Shown here: positions 62,215 to 64,000 of the stretch, in pieces
How the letters are laid out: every line of letters begins with the position of its first letter
How positions within the stretch are numbered: the first letter of the stretch is position 1
Source: Actinoplanes philippinensis
Lineage (GTDB): Bacteria > Actinomycetota > Actinomycetes > Mycobacteriales > Micromonosporaceae
Length of the DNA stretch: 64,000 nucleotides
Direction of reading: 5' to 3'
Assembly: GCF_900113015.1 (NCBI RefSeq)
Contig: NZ_FONV01000005.1
Span: 372,001 to 436,000, forward strand
Program-made: the position numbers and the translations under genes
Notes under the pieces: model-generated
What the model was told of the DNA's origin: nothing
The model's database searches: none
The model's input: the letters and a program-made list of their open reading frames with translations, nothing else

Positions 62215-63131
62215 GCCCGGCCCCGGATCGCGGCGGCGCTCGCGACGCCGGTCACGGCGGCCACGGCGGCGAACGCGGCGAGGGTGAGGCTGTCCGGTTG
62301 CAGCAGCGGTTGCGCCCGCAGCGCCTGCCAGGTCAAGAGGATCACCACTACGGCGTACGCGCTCCCGCCGATCAGCACAAGCCGGGCCCGTGCCACCTCC
62401 GCCAGCCGGGTCCAGCGCGCCAGCCCGTACGCCAGCAGCGGCAGCGCCTGGAGGGCGTGCAGCCCGACGAAGTGGCTGATCCGCAGATCGCCGCCGGTGG
62501 TGCTCCACCCGGTGACCGGCATCGACGGCCCACCGTCCGGCACGCCGACCGAGTGTGCCCCGAGCAGCCCGGCGTCGGTCGTCTGCGAGGTCATCAGGAA
62601 GGCGATCGCCATGCCGAGCAGGGAGATGCCCAGTCCCAGCCGGATCGCGAAGGCGGCCGGCCGGTCCGGGATCCGCTGCCGCAACGCCGCCACCGCGATC
62701 ACCACCTGGGCGAGGAACAGCACCATGATCGACGGCCCCATGATGTTCCAGAGCGTCTCGTTCAGCGGCGTGCTGACATTGAAGTGGCTGGTCGTACCGC
62801 GGATCACCTGGGTCACGATGATGGTCAGCTCGACCACCGCCACCGCGAGGATGACGACGCCGGCCCGTTCGGCGGCACGGCTGCGGCGCGGCAGGACGGC
62901 CAGCATCCAGGCCAGCGTGAAGGCGTAGAACACGAACGACACGGCGAACTTGAACGGCTTCAGCCAGATCGGCACGCCGGTGAGGATCCGGTCGTCGACG
63001 AAGATCCCGGTCAGGGCGATGACAGCGAGCACCGCCGACGCGGCGGTGAGGAAGAGCAGCGGCCGGTTCCAGCGGGCCTCGCCGCGCTGGGCGGGCAGGC
63101 TGCCCGCGGTGAGCGAATCGATGGTGGTCAT
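62211..63131 (-). CDS. Uncharacterised multi-spanning membrane protein
   Basis: A 306-residue protein with about eight helices. Recognisable stretches are VPIWLKPFKFAVSFVFYAFTLAWML, FNVSTPLNETLWNIMG and LRISHFVGLHALQALPLLAY, the last with a conserved-looking His pair that might bind heme or metal. I know related hypothetical proteins in actinobacteria but no function. It is first of a four-gene operon with the ABA4-like protein, kinase and regulator. Confidence 0.7.
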   Translation of the reverse strand: MTTIDSLTAGSLPAQRGEARWNRPLLFLTAASAVLAVIALTGIFVDDRILTGVPIWLKPFKFAVSFVFYAFTLAWMLAVLPRRSRAAERAGVVILAVAVVELTIIVTQVIRGTTSHFNVSTPLNETLWNIMGPSIMVLFLAQVVIAVAALRQRIPDRPAAFAIRLGLGISLLGMAIAFLMTSQTTDAGLLGAHSVGVPDGGPSMPVTGWSTTGGDLRISHFVGLHALQALPLLAYGLARWTRLAEVARARLVLIGGSAYAVVVILLTWQALRAQPLLQPDSLTLAAFAAVAAVTGVASAAAIRGRA

Positions 63132-63242
63132 GGGCTTACGTTCGCCGTTCCGGGCGGCGGAATCGTCCGTCCGGGGGCCGCATCGGCGACCGGCCGAAGG
63201 AGGGCTTCTCCTCCTCTGGTAGGAGGCGGCGATACTGGCGCG

Positions 63243-64000
63243 GTGGATCACCCTGCCCCCCTGATCGATTTCCCCTCCGACGAGACCGGACGGCGTTCCA
63301 GCACGGCGTTCGGCCGGGCCGTCGTCGCCGATGCCCTGCGCTCCGTGGACCCGGCCGCCGCCGCGGCCGCCGAGCGCGAGCCCGACTGGCGGCGCGGCTA
63401 TCCGCGCCACTTCAAAGCCCTGGTGGAAGCCGGGCTGGCCGCCGACGGCACGGCCGGCTACGAGATCGCCGAAGCCGGCCTGGCCTCGGTGCAGGCCCGC
63501 ATCCGGTACCGGCGTGACGACGGCGACTTCGCCCTGGCCCAAGCCCTGATGGCGGCCCCGGAGCGTCCGCTGGAGACGGTCGAGGTGAAGGGCACGGACC
63601 GGCCGGGGACCGAGGTCGTCCTGCCGTACCGGGGCGAACTGCTGCGCGGCGACGCCCTGCAGCGCCGGCTGGACGCCTGGGTGGCCGCCGGGTCGATCGA
63701 GGAGTCGTGCGCCGACGCGGTCCGGGAGGTCGCCGCCTCCCCGGACTGGCTGGACCTGAGCGATCAGACGCTGGTCGCGGCCGGGGCCGGCACCGAGATG
63801 GGGCCGGTCGGGTCGTTCCTCGACTGGGGTGGCACGGTCCTCGCCCTCGACCTGCCCCGCGAGGACCTGTGGCAGCGGCTGCGGACGAAGGTGACGGCCG
63901 GGCGGCTGCTCGCCCCGGCGAGCGGCGAGACCCCCGGCGTGGACCTGCTCAACGACCTGAGCGCGGTGGCGCAGTGGGTGCTCGGCTTCGACGGCCGGCT
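63243..64000 (+). CDS. Uncharacterised protein, truncated by the window end
   Basis: A frame from GTG at 63243 that stays open to the last base (252 codons seen). It starts VDHPAPLIDFPSDETGRRSSTAFGRAVVADALR, and later has LVAAGAGTEMGPVGSFLDWGGTVLALDLPRE, which looks like a nucleotide-binding turn of a Rossmann-like domain. This pattern occurs in large hypothetical actinobacterial proteins. Ribosome site is weak. It diverges from the membrane-protein operon across 111 bases. Confidence 0.7.
   Translation, partial: MDHPAPLIDFPSDETGRRSSTAFGRAVVADALRSVDPAAAAAAEREPDWRRGYPRHFKALVEAGLAADGTAGYEIAEAGLASVQARIRYRRDDGDFALAQALMAAPERPLETVEVKGTDRPGTEVVLPYRGELLRGDALQRRLDAWVAAGSIEESCADAVREVAASPDWLDLSDQTLVAAGAGTEMGPVGSFLDWGGTVLALDLPREDLWQRLRTKVTAGRLLAPASGETPGVDLLNDLSAVAQWVLGFDGR

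Overview
This is a high-GC actinomycete chromosome segment. Many starts are GTG or TTG, genes are often coupled by ATGA/GTGA overlaps, and it carries an SsgB-type sporulation protein, a SARP regulator, a DUF664 (mycothiol-transferase-type) protein and many secreted proteins. I infer a filamentous, sporulating member of the Micromonosporaceae (Actinoplanes-like); genus is not proven by the sequence. No phage, insertion sequence or CRISPR array was seen.

Layout. 1-7.2 kb: the end of a class II lanthipeptide locus: LanM synthetase, LanT peptidase/exporter, a stand-alone LysR-type DNA-binding domain, and a two-gene ABC exporter that probably gives self-immunity. No precursor peptide gene lies in the window. 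7.3-11.3 kb: a TIR-transmembrane-coiled-coil-WD40 protein followed by a SLOG-fold protein, which resembles a nucleotide-signalling or defence pair. 11.3-20.9 kb: a SARP/NB-ARC/TPR regulator, a divergent HxlR regulator/quinone oxidoreductase pair with a clear operator, an orphan barstar-like protein, an OmpR-type two-component system and an MMPL exporter.

21-28.4 kb: a carbohydrate-uptake and esterase locus: lipoprotein binding protein, two permeases, a secreted double CE1-type esterase and a LacI-family regulator. A CGAAASTTTCG-type operator sits next to the binding-protein promoter, which suggests xylan or feruloylated arabinoxylan use. 28.5-31.4 kb: a lower-GC island with a 5'-truncated RHS/HINT/nuclease toxin and immunity-like genes. 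31.4-34.7 kb: two paralogous secreted Ig-like proteins. 35.2 kb: tRNA-Val(CAC), then a PGPGW membrane protein, ssgB, AraC and Rrf2 regulators.

38-50 kb: a TPR/Pro-rich/FN3 membrane protein, a GGDEF diguanylate cyclase, and a tightly packed minus-strand group (lipid kinase, BrkB-like, tandem PAP2, EEP phosphatase, DinB) diverging from a plus-strand group (DUF1990, MBL hydrolase, DedA). 50-64 kb: a DUF1800/DUF1501 pair, a penicillin-recognising serine hydrolase, a helical-repeat protein, a P450, a streptogrisin-like protease, an orphan winged-helix regulator facing an FMN reductase across twin operators, a subtilase, and a four-gene operon ending in a DesK/DesR-like two-component system. The last gene runs off the window.
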